Source of the DNA: Lacinutrix himadriensis
GTDB taxonomy: Bacteria; Bacteroidota; Bacteroidia; Flavobacteriales; Flavobacteriaceae
Assembly (NCBI RefSeq): GCF_001418105.1
Contig: NZ_LIQI01000022.1
Location: forward strand, 1-64,000
Direction of reading: 5' to 3'
Length of the DNA stretch: 64,000 nt
Positions 33,375 through 42,469 of this stretch are shown piece after piece. Both the position numbers and the translations under genes were made by a program. The first letter of the stretch is position 1; each line of letters begins with the position of its first letter. Under the pieces are notes generated by a model. The model made no database searches and was not told the origin of the DNA. It was given only the letters and a program-made list of their open reading frames with translations.

Positions 33375-33394
33375 TGGGTAACACCCATATAAAA
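33375..33394 (+). repeat. Terminal attC-like half-site of array 2
   Basis: TGGGTAAC (33375-33382) pairs with GTTACCCA (32634-32641). It is followed by ACCCATATAAAA, nearly the same as the end of array 1, and again without a right arm. Further on, TCCTTATCT/AGATAAGGA (33462-33487) is a 9-bp inverted repeat lacking a T run, function unclear. Confidence 0.5.
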
Positions 33395-33565
33395 CATTAT
33401 AGTTAATCCATTGCCAACTCTAATTCCCTTTCAAAAACGCCACTTACTTAAAGCAACACTCTCCTTATCTTACAGCTCAGATAAGGAAATCTACACTTCA
33501 GGAATTTATTTTATTAAAACAGCTTCTATCTATGTATTTTAGCCCTAAACCAACTAAATAATACC

Positions 33566-34141
33566 ATGAATACACTAGATTTAAAAAACTTGAAATTAGA
33601 ATTAGCTATTAATGCGAAAAGTGGTATTGATTTTATTATTTCTGCCGCTATTGTTTGGAGTGCAATTGCTTATATATGGACCTTACCAAAAGAACCATAT
33701 AGTAAAAGTATTCTAACCTTTTATGTTGGAGTTACTATGCTTCCTTTGGCGCTTCTTTTATCCAAAATTCTTAAAACGAAATGGACAACAAAAACAAATC
33801 CGCTTCAACCCTTAGGAATGTGGCTTAATTTAGCACAACTCTTTTACTTTCCTTTCTTGTTCTTTATATTAAGAGAGAACCCAACGTATTTTGTAATGAC
33901 CTATGTAATCATAACCGGAGCGCATTTTTTTCCTTATGCTTGGTTTTATGACGAAATTGGATACGCTATTTTTGCAGGAATTATTTCTATTGGCGCCTTT
34001 GTAGTTGCCATTAATGTAAATACAGATGAAATGCACCTTGTAGCATTGTATATGGTAGTTTGCTTGCTATTATTAACAGTATGGCTAATGCTATCTAACA
34101 AAAGAAAAAAGAAGCACCTGTTACACGAATTTCAATTATAG
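33566..34141 (+). CDS. Multi-pass membrane protein, function unknown
   Basis: A 191-residue protein with about six hydrophobic segments (roughly 22-38, 50-65, 82-100, 107-124, 130-148, 157-175) and a basic C-terminus (NKRKKKH). It resembles a family of DUF-type membrane proteins (DUF7010-like is my best guess). No functional residues are evident. It is followed at once by a TTCCTGC-type palindrome and a convergent lipoprotein gene. Confidence 0.6.
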   Translation: MNTLDLKNLKLELAINAKSGIDFIISAAIVWSAIAYIWTLPKEPYSKSILTFYVGVTMLPLALLLSKILKTKWTTKTNPLQPLGMWLNLAQLFYFPFLFFILRENPTYFVMTYVIITGAHFFPYAWFYDEIGYAIFAGIISIGAFVVAINVNTDEMHLVALYMVVCLLLLTVWLMLSNKRKKKHLLHEFQL

Positions 34142-34161
34142 ATTCCTGCCTCCGCAGGAAT
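34142..34161. repeat. ATTCCTGC/GCAGGAAT palindrome, copy 1
   Basis: Near-perfect inverted repeat with a CTCC loop between convergent genes. Other copies: 37288-37307, 59727-59744 and 60456-60473. It lacks a T run, so it is probably a REP-like element more than a terminator. Confidence 0.6.
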
Positions 34162-34165
34162 GCGA

Positions 34166-34912
34166 TTACTCAAAAATCAATCGTCCGTTATAAAATTCCT
34201 CTACACTTACAATTGCTGGATGGTTAAAAGCAATAACATCTCCTGTACTTCTAATTTCACCAGTAATAGATGCTTGCGGATTAACAAGAATGTCATTCGT
34301 TCCCCTATGGTAAATCTGTACCTCTTGGGCAATTAAATCTGAACCTTCAAAACGTCCGGTTCCAGAGAAAAAACCAACGTATAATTTTTGGGTAGCACCC
34401 GAAATATAAAACGAAGAAATATTGTTTCCTACCACACGTAAGTTTTGCGTATTTACCTGTAGTTTAAAATCGCCAACAGTAAAACTATCAGGAGCATTAA
34501 AATCTTCCGAAAACAATTCTAAATCCGTATAATTTAAAACACCATCACTAGAAATATCATATTGTGTAGAGCTTCTAATTTCAGTAATATTTGGTGCCGT
34601 TACATACACTTTAGTCACCCCATAATCCCGAACGTAGTTACAAGTATTAGTATCGGTAAGTTGTAATTCATTGTCTACCACTTTTGCCTCCACATCCTGT
34701 AATAAATTTTCACCAGTTTCAATAACCACCTGAAAATCGATTCCTTGTTTTAGTATTAGCTCCACATCTCTATTCACTAATATTTTTTCAAAAGAAGTAA
34801 GCATCACTTCCTCTTGCACTATTTTTCCTGCTTTTTGAAAACAGTCGTTTGCATCCTCGCTATCACAAGAAAACACCAATAATGTAATAAGTATGTATAT
34901 GTATTTTTTCAT
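34166..34912 (-). CDS. GIN-domain (DUF2807-like) lipoprotein
   Basis: A 248-residue lipoprotein. The ATG at 34912 gives MKKYIYILITLLVFSC with a lipobox-like LVFSC; the frame extends upstream but without a signal. The rest is a repetitive right-handed beta-structure typical of head-GIN domains (FEKILVNRDVELILKQG, VYVTAPNITEIRSS, LRVVGNNISSFYISG). Likely anchored to the inner or outer membrane facing the periplasm. Exact role unknown. Upstream neighbour is a PagL-like outer-membrane protein, possibly co-transcribed. Confidence 0.75.
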   Translation of the reverse strand: MKKYIYILITLLVFSCDSEDANDCFQKAGKIVQEEVMLTSFEKILVNRDVELILKQGIDFQVVIETGENLLQDVEAKVVDNELQLTDTNTCNYVRDYGVTKVYVTAPNITEIRSSTQYDISSDGVLNYTDLELFSEDFNAPDSFTVGDFKLQVNTQNLRVVGNNISSFYISGATQKLYVGFFSGTGRFEGSDLIAQEVQIYHRGTNDILVNPQASITGEIRSTGDVIAFNHPAIVSVEEFYNGRLIFE

Positions 34913-34982
34913 TTTTAACGTCCTTCTGCCCTGCAACGCAGCATCTATTTTTAATACTATTATGGAATATTTATGTTTCCTA

Positions 34983-36077
34983 TTACAATCTAATCCCAAC
35001 ACCAAGCTCTACCGCTTCCGCTTTTGCTCCGTGTGACTTCAACGTTAATGCAGCAAACCATTTTTCGCCAAAATAACGTTTTAAACCAATTCTTAAATAG
35101 GTTTGTCCTTCAAAATCATAAGGGTAATACACATAGTAACCAAACTGTGTTACTAAAGACATTTTGTTGATAAACAACTCATGACCAGCAAAAACACCAA
35201 CACGTTTGTAGTCTGCAGTACCATCTTCTCCTTCTTCCGGAAAAGCAGCTGCTCTATATTTTATGTGTTCCTTTAAAAAAGTAGAGAAGAAAACATCGGT
35301 TCCTAATTGAATGGCACTTTTACGATTTAAACGTTTGTCTGCATAAGCCGAAAGAATATAGAATGGAAACTGTCCAGTACCAACAACATCACTTTCATTC
35401 ACACCACTTCTAAAAACAACATTATATTTTATAGGCTGTTTAAATTTTTCTTTGGTTAAGGTATCGATGTATTCCGTTTCTTCTTCGTCTAAACTATAGG
35501 TCACACCAACATTAAAAGCAATGGTATTTACACTCGCATTTGGCGCTTTTACATTGGCATTAGAATAATGAATTAACGAAACTCCAGCCTGCAAACCAAA
35601 CCGATCAAAAATGCGTTCTTTTTTATAGTTCAGCATCGCGTAGGTACTACTTAAAAGACTAGAACCAAAAGCGACATTTTTATGGTTATCTACTTTATCA
35701 TACGGATTAGAAGTATAGGCTAACCCTTGTCCAATTCGAAACATGAGGTTTCGTTTTAAAAAGTAAAAATTATAATGTGCATAAACAGAAACATTATTAC
35801 CAAGCACGCTATTTTTTAAATCTTGATAAGCAAGAGAAAATCCGTAATCCGGATAGTTGTAGCGCTGTTGCCAAGCTTCTTCTCCAAAGGTTTTCTTATT
35901 CCAACTTAAAATAAATCCTTCCGGATGTCCTTTAATTAAATGCGAAATATCATTATTATGTAACGCTATATTTCCTGTAAAATAATTTACATCAAAATAA
36001 GCATTGGTATTTTTCTTTTCTTGCGAAAAAACAAAAGCACAAAAAAGACAAAGAATGTAGGTTAATAAACGCTTCAT
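34983..36077 (-). CDS. Acyloxyacyl hydrolase / PagL-like outer-membrane protein
   Basis: A 364-residue exported barrel protein. Signal peptide about 1-19 (FVFSQ). The region AGVSLIHYSNANVKAPN (about residues 160-177) resembles the His-Ser active-site motif and following Asn/Pro of PagL-type lipid A 3-O-deacylases. The strand-rich C-terminus ends VELGVGIRL. Family members remove an acyl chain from lipid A in the outer membrane; activity here is inferred from the motif. Confidence 0.7.
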   Translation of the reverse strand: MKRLLTYILCLFCAFVFSQEKKNTNAYFDVNYFTGNIALHNNDISHLIKGHPEGFILSWNKKTFGEEAWQQRYNYPDYGFSLAYQDLKNSVLGNNVSVYAHYNFYFLKRNLMFRIGQGLAYTSNPYDKVDNHKNVAFGSSLLSSTYAMLNYKKERIFDRFGLQAGVSLIHYSNANVKAPNASVNTIAFNVGVTYSLDEEETEYIDTLTKEKFKQPIKYNVVFRSGVNESDVVGTGQFPFYILSAYADKRLNRKSAIQLGTDVFFSTFLKEHIKYRAAAFPEEGEDGTADYKRVGVFAGHELFINKMSLVTQFGYYVYYPYDFEGQTYLRIGLKRYFGEKWFAALTLKSHGAKAEAVELGVGIRL

Positions 36078-36108
36078 TAAATTTAGTTAGAGCGCAAAAG
36101 TATAAAAT

Positions 36109-37062
36109 TTAAAATAAAGCCGAAGCAATCGTTTTTATATTATCACTTTTCCCCATAGAATAAAAATGAAGCACGGGAACACCAGCATCTTGCAACTCTT
36201 TAGATTGCTTAATCGCCCACTCAATTCCCACTTCTCGCACCTGCTTATTGTCTTTACAATTCTCTACCGCTTGAATTAAATCTTGTGGTAAATCTATTTT
36301 AAAAACCTGAGGTAATAATTGCAAGTGTCTTTGTACGGCAATGGGTTTTATTCCTGGAATAATAGGCACATGAATCCCTGCTTTTTTAGCAGCTTCCACA
36401 AACTTAAAATATTTCTGATTATCAAAAAACATTTGCGTCACCACATAATCTGCTCCCGCATCTACCTTTTCTTTCAATCGTTTTAAATCGGTTTGTAAAG
36501 AAGGTGCTTCAATATGTTTCTCGGGGTATCCAGCAACACCAATGCAAAAATCAGATTTATCATCCACCTCCAAAACATCGTGTAAATATTGTCCGCAATT
36601 CAAGTTCTGAATTTGAGCCACCAAATCCGTAGCATATTTATGTCCGCCTTTTTGTGCTTCAAAATATTTTTGATGACTCATCGCATCGCCACGTAAAGCC
36701 ATCACATTATTGATTCCTAAATAATGACAATCGACCAACAAATACTCGGTTTCCTCTTTACTAAAACCACCACACAACACATGCGGCACCGTATCTACAT
36801 CATATTTATGTTTAATAGCAGCACAAATACCAACAGTTCCAGGGCGCATTCTTGTGATTTTTCGATCTAAAAGTCCTTGTTTCTCAATATAAATATACTC
36901 TTCTCTAGACGTAGTAACATCTATAAAAGGAGGTTTAAATTCCATTAAAGGATCAATATTATCATATAAATCCTGAATGTTTTTTCCTTTTTTTGGCGGA
37001 ATAATTTCAAAGGAAAACAACGTTTCCCCTTTTGCGTTTTTTATGTGTTCAGTTACTTTCAT
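36109..37062 (-). CDS. metF: 5,10-methylenetetrahydrofolate reductase
   Basis: FAD-dependent TIM-barrel enzyme making 5-methyltetrahydrofolate, the methyl donor for MetH just upstream. The 317 residues include FEIIPPKKGKNIQDL (Glu at the active site), DVTTSREEY, ALRGD and DYVVTQMFFD. Length is typical. It starts seven bases after the hairpin 37069-37086 and follows metH after a 247-bp gap full of repeats. Confidence 0.93.
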   Translation of the reverse strand: MKVTEHIKNAKGETLFSFEIIPPKKGKNIQDLYDNIDPLMEFKPPFIDVTTSREEYIYIEKQGLLDRKITRMRPGTVGICAAIKHKYDVDTVPHVLCGGFSKEETEYLLVDCHYLGINNVMALRGDAMSHQKYFEAQKGGHKYATDLVAQIQNLNCGQYLHDVLEVDDKSDFCIGVAGYPEKHIEAPSLQTDLKRLKEKVDAGADYVVTQMFFDNQKYFKFVEAAKKAGIHVPIIPGIKPIAVQRHLQLLPQVFKIDLPQDLIQAVENCKDNKQVREVGIEWAIKQSKELQDAGVPVLHFYSMGKSDNIKTIASALF

Positions 37063-37068
37063 ACTTAC

Positions 37069-37086
37069 TTCCCACGAAAATGGGAA
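37069..37086 (-). repeat. Start-proximal hairpin TTCCCACGAAAATGGGAA
   Basis: Perfect 6-bp stem, 6-base loop, ending seven bases before the metF ATG; same type as the hairpin before the DAHP synthase gene. Confidence 0.55.
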
Positions 37087-37113
37087 TCTCTTTAATTAAA
37101 CTATTTTTTATTT

Positions 37114-37230
37114 TGGCGTTACCTTTTACGCATACCTGCTAGGTTTTTAAAACCTGCCAGGATCGCAAAACGTCAGGCTTTCACTACTCGCTCTCTTCGA
37201 GGAGCTCAAACAAACCGTTCTATCCTTAAC
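37114..37230 (+). repeat. Dispersed GCGTTA-type repeat, copy 2
   Basis: Runs GGCGTTACC, CATACCTGCTAGG, CCTGCCAGGATCGC, AAAACGTCAGGCTTT, a palindrome CTCTTCGAGGAG and ends TCCTTAACGCG. Inverted ends GCGTTA/TAACGC. Same family as 16683-16806 and 60344-60421. It fills most of the metH-metF gap. Confidence 0.6.
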
Positions 37231-37287
37231 GCGTCTACTTGCTACGGTCTGATTTCTAAACAAAGAATCCTTTCTATTTGCTAATAG

Positions 37288-37307
37288 ATTCCTGCCTGCG
37301 CAGGAAT
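37288..37307. repeat. ATTCCTGC/GCAGGAAT palindrome, copy 2
   Basis: Perfect 8-bp arms around CTGC, ending three bases before the metH stop codon. Confidence 0.6.
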
Positions 37308-37309
37308 TA

Positions 37310-40011
37310 TTAATCCGCTAAATTCGGACTCAACCATTTCTCTGCTTCTTCTAAACCTATAGCTCTTCGCTTTGCGTAATCTGCTAATTGGTCTTCTTTA
37401 ATTTTCCCTAGTCCAAAATACTTCGCTTCCGGATTGGCAAAATAATAACCACTTACACTTGCTGCTGGCCACATGGCTAAACTTTCAGTAAGTGCTACGC
37501 CTATTCTATTGTCTACATCTAACAATTCCCATATTGTTCTTTTTTCTAAATGATCTGGACAAGCAGGATAGCCAGGTGCCGGACGAATACCTTTATAGCT
37601 TTCTTTTATTAAATCTTGATTGCTTAGTTTTTCGTCTGCAGCATAACTCCAATATTTCGTTCTTACTTCTTTATGTAAATATTCGGCATAGGCTTCTGCT
37701 AATCGATCTGCTAATGCTTTTATCATAATGGAATTATAATCATCATGTGCATCCTCAAATTGCTTTGCAAGTTCGGCGGTTCCAAATCCTGTGGACACAC
37801 AAAATGCACCCATATAATCTTGAATGCCACTTTCTTTAGGAGCAATAAAATCGGAAATAGAAAGGTTTGGTTTCCCTACTGCTTTTTTAGATTGCTGACG
37901 TAGCGTTAAGAAGTTTAAAGTGTCTTCATTGCTGAGACCTCTCGACTGCGCTCGAGGTGACAAAACAACTTCAATATCATCATCATTCACTGTATTTGCA
38001 GGAAACAACCCAAAAACAGCCTTCGCTTTTAAAAGCTTTTCTTGAAACACACGTTGCAATAATTCTTGTGCGTCTTTAAATAATTCGGTTGCTTGTTCTC
38101 CTACCACTTCATCGGTAAGAATATCCGGATATTTACCATGTAAATCCCAACTTCTAAAAAATGGAGACCAGTCAATAAAATCTTCTAATTTAGTAATATC
38201 AAAATCCTGAAAATCTTGAATTCCTAATTGCTTTGGTTTTGTAATTTGAGAAGTCTTCCAATCGATAGCAAACTTGTTTTTTCGTGCATCTTCAATAGTT
38301 AGAAATTCTTTCTTTCTAGTTCTGCTTAAAAACTGTTCTCTAAACTTATCGTATTCTTCTCTTATTTGCTCTTTATAAATTTTATTGTTTCGGTTTAATA
38401 ACTCACCAACAACCGTTACTGCTCTAGACGCATCGTTAATATGCACAACAGTATTGCTGTAATTCGGCGCAATTTTAACCGAGGTATGCGCACGAGATGT
38501 TGTTGCTCCACCAATAATTATTGGGATAGTAATGTTCTTTTTTTCTAAAGATTTAGAAACATACACCATTTCATCTAGCGAAGGTGTAATCAATCCGCTT
38601 AAACCAATAATATCTACATTCTCTTTAATGGCAGTTTCTACTATTTTTTCTGGCGGCACCATAACGCCCAAATCAATGATTTCGTAATTATTACAACCTA
38701 GAACCACACTCACAATATTTTTACCAATATCATGCACATCTCCTTTTACGGTTGCCATTAATATTTTACCAGCAAATTCTTGCTTACCATCTTTCTCCGC
38801 TTCAATAAAAGGCTGTAAATAGGCTACCGCTTTCTTCATAACACGTGCAGATTTCACAACTTGCGGTAAGAACATTTTCCCACTTCCAAAGAGATCACCA
38901 ACCACACTCATTCCAATCATTAAATGCCCTTCAATAACTTCAATGGGTCTGGTAACTTCTTGTCGTGCTTGCTCTACATCTTCAATAATAAAAGCATCAA
39001 TTCCTTTTACAAGTGCATGTGTAATCCTTTCTTGCAACGGATTACTTCGCCATTCTAAAACCTTGGTAACATCTTCTTTTACATTTCCTTTTACAGTTTC
39101 TGCAAAGTCTAATAAACGTTCGGTGGCATCGTCACTCCTATCAAATAAAACATCTTCTACATGCTTTAATAAATCTTTATCAATCTCATCATAAACCTCT
39201 AACATCGTCGGATTTACAATTCCCATATTCATTCCGTTTTGAATGGCATGATATAAAAAGGCAGCGTTAATAGCTTCACGAACGGTATTATTTCCTCGAA
39301 AAGAAAACGACACGTTACTCACACCTCCAGAAACATTGGCGTATGGTAAGTTTTCACGAATCCATTTGGTGGCTCTAAAGAAATCTAAAGCATTTAATCG
39401 ATGTTCGTCCATTCCTGTTGCGACAGGAAATATATTAGGATCGAAAATAATATCTTGAGGTGCAAAGTGGACAATGTCCACCAATATTTTATAAGAGCGT
39501 TCGCAAATTTCAATTCTGCGTTCATAGGTATCTGCTTGTCCATTTTCATCAAACGCCATTACAATTACCGCAGCTCCATAACGTTTTACCAGTTTTGCTT
39601 GTCGGATAAATTCTGCTTCGCCTTCTTTTAAACTGATAGAATTTACTACACATTTTCCTTGTGCGACTTGCAAACCAGCTTCAATGATTTCCCATTTGGA
39701 ACTGTCAATCATTAATGGAACACGTGAAATATCTGGTTCGGATGCAATCAGGTTTAAAAACTTCACCATGGCATACTTTCCGTCCAGCATACCTTCATCC
39801 ATATTTACATCAATAATTTGTGCGCCTCCTTCTACTTGATCTCTAGCAACACTTAATGCTTCCTCGTACTTTTCTTCTTTAATTAAACGTAAGAATTTTC
39901 TAGATCCAGTAACATTGGTTCGTTCTCCTACATTTATAAAATTACTTTCTGGTGTAACCACTAAAGGTTCTAATCCAGATAAAGTCAAATATTTAGGTTT
40001 CGTTTCTTCAT
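37310..40011 (-). CDS. metH: Methionine synthase, C-terminal large part (folate, cobalamin and activation domains)
   Basis: Transfers methyl from methyltetrahydrofolate through cobalamin to homocysteine. Domains: pterin-binding (about 1-270, [14 protein letters not shown]), cap and B12-binding (about 310-560, DVHDIGKN with the Co-ligand His) and SAM-binding activation domain (about 570-890, [12 protein letters not shown]). The homocysteine domain is a separate gene at 40292. As read, the only start is TTG at 39988 (893 codons). Adding one A at 40005-40003 joins ATG 40011, which overlaps the upstream stop as TAATG, and gives 900 residues starting [14 protein letters not shown] palindromic repeat is inserted in frame (37931-37966). 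Confidence 0.9.
37931..37966 (-). repeat. TCGACTGCGCTCGAGG palindrome inside metH
   Basis: GACCTCTCGACTGCGCTCGA with GGTGACAAAAC, the same family as at 24624-24655. Read on the coding strand it adds about ten residues, [11 protein letters not shown], to MetH between IEVV and NEDTL, in a loop of the activation domain, with no frame change. Confidence 0.65.
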
Positions 40012-40292
40012 TATCTATAATGTTCTACTGTTGGAAATGGTTCGTAAAAATGATGTAATAAGTCTTTCCACACTTTATATTCTTCAGACTTTCTAAATCC
40101 TATTTCATGATCTTCTAAGGTTTCCCAGTTCACTAATAACAAATACTTATCTTCTTCTTCGATACATTTTTTGAGTTGATGAGAAATGTATCCTTTCATT
40201 GAAGAAATTATTGCTTCTGCGTTTTTAAAGGTTTCTTCAAATTCTTCTGAAACACCTTCTTTTATCTTTAAAATTGCTACTTCTAATATCAT
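40011..40292 (-). CDS. Antibiotic-biosynthesis-monooxygenase-like small protein
   Basis: A 93-residue ferredoxin-like dimeric alpha/beta fold (ABM family): [58 protein letters not shown]. Members are monooxygenases or heme-degrading enzymes, but many have no known substrate. It lies between the two halves of metH with overlaps on both sides (TAATG-type), so its expression is tied to methionine synthase. A link to cobalamin or thiol oxidation is speculation. Confidence 0.7.
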   Translation of the reverse strand: MILEVAILKIKEGVSEEFEETFKNAEAIISSMKGYISHQLKKCIEEEDKYLLLVNWETLEDHEIGFRKSEEYKVWKDLLHHFYEPFPTVEHYR

Positions 40293-41293
40293 TACGCTTG
40301 TGTTTGTAATTTTCTTGGGGCATATTTTTTAGCAACGGCAGCAATTGCTTTAATATGCGCCGGACTTGTGCCACAACAGCCACCAATAATATTGATTAAA
40401 TCGTCTTGTAAATACTCTTCAATATATGCTTGCATCTGTTTTGGCGATTCTTCATACTCACCAAAAGCATTTGGCAATCCGGCATTGGGATGCGCAGAAG
40501 TATAAAATTCAGTTTCATTAGATAAGCGTTGTAAATAAGGTTTCAATTGTTCTGCTCCTAAAGCACAATTAAACCCAACACTTAATAAAGGAATATGAGA
40601 AACAGAAGCTAAAAAAGCTTCTACCGTTTGGCCAGATAAGGTTCTACCAGAAGCATCGGTAATCGTACCGGAAACCATTATTGGAATATCGATATCGCGA
40701 TCTTCTTTCACTTCTTCAATAGCAAACAAAGCTGCTTTTGCATTTAGCGTATCAAAAATAGTTTCTACTAAAAGTAGATCTACGCCGCCATCGATTAAAG
40801 CTTCTACTTGTTGTTTGTATGCAACGCGTAATTCATCGAAAGTAATCGCTCTGTATTCTGGTCTATTGACGTCTGGAGATAAGCTTGCTGTTTTATTGGT
40901 AGGACCAATACTTCCAGCTACAAATCGAGGTTTATCGGGATTTTGCTTGGTGAATTCTTCCGCAACTTTTTTGGCAATTTTAGCGGACTCATAGTTTAGC
41001 TCGTACACTAAATCTTCCATATCATAATCTGCCATAGCTATGGTAGTTCCAGAAAAGGTATTGGTTTCTACAATATCTGCTCCAGCTTCAAAATACTTCG
41101 CGTGAATGGTTGCTATTGCTTCTGGTTGTGTGAGGGATAACAAATCGTTATTTCCTTTTAAAGAAGAAGGATAGTCTTTAAAGCGTTCGCCACGAAAATC
41201 TTCTTCAGAAAAATTATATTGCTGAAGCATGGTTCCCATCGCGCCATCGAGAACTAAAATATGTTTTTGTAAAATGTTTTTTATATCAGACAT
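40292..41293 (-). CDS. metH: Methionine synthase, homocysteine-binding domain
   Basis: A 333-residue homocysteine S-methyltransferase domain with zinc ligands: the Cys in SVGFNCALGAEQL and the Cys pair in INIIGGCCGTSPAHI. N-terminal LDGAMGTMLQQYN is typical. It is the first half of a split MetH and must work with the protein at 37310-40011. The preceding SAM-I riboswitch (41349-41464) would turn the unit off when SAM is plentiful. Confidence 0.92.
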   Translation of the reverse strand: MSDIKNILQKHILVLDGAMGTMLQQYNFSEEDFRGERFKDYPSSLKGNNDLLSLTQPEAIATIHAKYFEAGADIVETNTFSGTTIAMADYDMEDLVYELNYESAKIAKKVAEEFTKQNPDKPRFVAGSIGPTNKTASLSPDVNRPEYRAITFDELRVAYKQQVEALIDGGVDLLLVETIFDTLNAKAALFAIEEVKEDRDIDIPIMVSGTITDASGRTLSGQTVEAFLASVSHIPLLSVGFNCALGAEQLKPYLQRLSNETEFYTSAHPNAGLPNAFGEYEESPKQMQAYIEEYLQDDLINIIGGCCGTSPAHIKAIAAVAKKYAPRKLQTQA

Positions 41294-41328
41294 GTTATAT
41301 TAAATTATATAAATGTCATCAGGAAAGT

Positions 41329-41345
41329 AAGTAAGAGAATTACTT
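41329..41345 (-). promoter_or_regulatory. Possible expression-platform hairpin of the metH riboswitch
   Basis: AAGTAA/TTACTT pair around GAGAA just 3' of the aptamer. The following bases are only weakly T-rich, so a termination role is uncertain. Confidence 0.35.
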
Positions 41346-41348
41346 GTG

Positions 41349-41464
41349 GTTATCTGTCTAATTCCTGAAAATACATTCAGAAAAAAGTAGAATTTAGCAC
41401 CTTCTTTTTAATAAAGGGTTGCCAAGGCTTCAATGGGTCTATTCCCTCTGCCTTTCGTGATAAC
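41349..41464 (-). promoter_or_regulatory. SAM-I riboswitch (S box) upstream of metH
   Basis: On the minus strand: GTTATCACGAAAGGCAGAGG, GACCCATTGAAGCC, TTGGCAACC, AAGGTGCTAAATTCTAC and closing GATAAC (P1 GTTATC/GATAAC). These are the conserved parts of the SAM-I aptamer in the right order. Confidence 0.92.
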
Positions 41465-41497
41465 ATTCAATACGATTAAGAACGAATACCATTTACC

Positions 41498-41525
41498 AAT
41501 TGAAATTACAGTAATAATTTCAATT
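41498..41525. repeat. 11-bp perfect inverted repeat between cysM and the riboswitch
   Basis: AATTGAAATTA (41498-41508) and TAATTTCAATT (41515-41525) around CAGTAA. AT-rich and without a T run on the minus strand; could be an operator or a weak terminator of the cys operon. Confidence 0.4.
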
Positions 41526-41578
41526 AACAACTAGTATTAAAGTGTAAATTAAGGGAATAAAATCAGGATAACCAATTT

Positions 41579-42469
41579 TTATTCGTATAAATCTGAGGAA
41601 ATATAGCGATCCCCAATATCACAGATAATAGCAACAATAATTCCTTTTTCTATTTGTGCTGCAATTTCTAATGCCGAAGCAACAGATCCACCACTACTCA
41701 TTCCGGCAAAAACACCTTCTTCTTTTGCTAGTCGGTTAGCAACCAATCGTGCATCTTCTTCACTAACATCTACCACTTGGTCTACTTTCGATGCATTAAA
41801 TATTTTTGGCAAATATGCTTCTGGCCATTTACGAATTCCAGGAATTTTCGCACCATCTTTAGGTTGTGCTCCAACAATTACAACGTCTTTATTTTGCTCT
41901 TTCAAATACGTAGAAACGCCCATAATGGTTCCTGTGGTTCCCATTGCAGAAACAAAATGTGTGATTTCACCATTGGTATCTTTCCAAATTTCTGGTCCAG
42001 TGGTTTTATAATGTGCTTTCCAATTATCATCATTTGCAAATTGATTCAGCATAAAATATCCTTTTTCTTTTTCAAGTTGGATTGCTAAATCTCTTGCGCC
42101 TTCGATACCGACTTCCACCGAAGTTAATATTAATTCCGCGCCATAAGCACGCATGGTTTTAATACGTTCTTGTGTAGAATTCTCAGGCATTATAAGCACC
42201 ATATTTAATCCGAAAAGCTGTGCAATAAATGCTAATGCAATTCCGGTGTTACCACTTGTAGCTTCCACTAAAGTATCTCCTTTTTTAATATCTCCACGTT
42301 TTAAAGCTTCGGTAATCATATTAAAAGCAGCTCTATCTTTAACGCTTCCTCCAGGATTTTTACCTTCTAATTTTAAAAACAATCGCACACCTTCCTTTTT
42401 CAAAATATGTGTTGCTTCTACTAAAGGCGTATTACCAATTAAGTCTGTTATCGATTTTCCTTCTATCAT
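41579..42469 (-). CDS. cysM: Cysteine synthase (O-acetylserine sulfhydrylase), CysM/CysK family
   Basis: PLP enzyme joining sulfide to O-acetylserine. The 296 residues include the Schiff-base Lys in EGKNPGGSVKDRAAFN, ATSGNTGIALAFIAQ, and SAMGTTGTIMG. Length nearer CysM than CysK. It overlaps the serine acetyltransferase gene by one base, so the two steps of cysteine synthesis are coupled. Last gene before the SAM riboswitch. Confidence 0.9.
   Translation of the reverse strand: MIEGKSITDLIGNTPLVEATHILKKEGVRLFLKLEGKNPGGSVKDRAAFNMITEALKRGDIKKGDTLVEATSGNTGIALAFIAQLFGLNMVLIMPENSTQERIKTMRAYGAELILTSVEVGIEGARDLAIQLEKEKGYFMLNQFANDDNWKAHYKTTGPEIWKDTNGEITHFVSAMGTTGTIMGVSTYLKEQNKDVVIVGAQPKDGAKIPGIRKWPEAYLPKIFNASKVDQVVDVSEEDARLVANRLAKEEGVFAGMSSGGSVASALEIAAQIEKGIIVAIICDIGDRYISSDLYE

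Noticed and set aside
33462-33487. Inverted repeat TCCTTATCT/AGATAAGGA as a terminator for the MBL gene
   Set aside because: It lacks a following T run and is about 100 bases past the gene.
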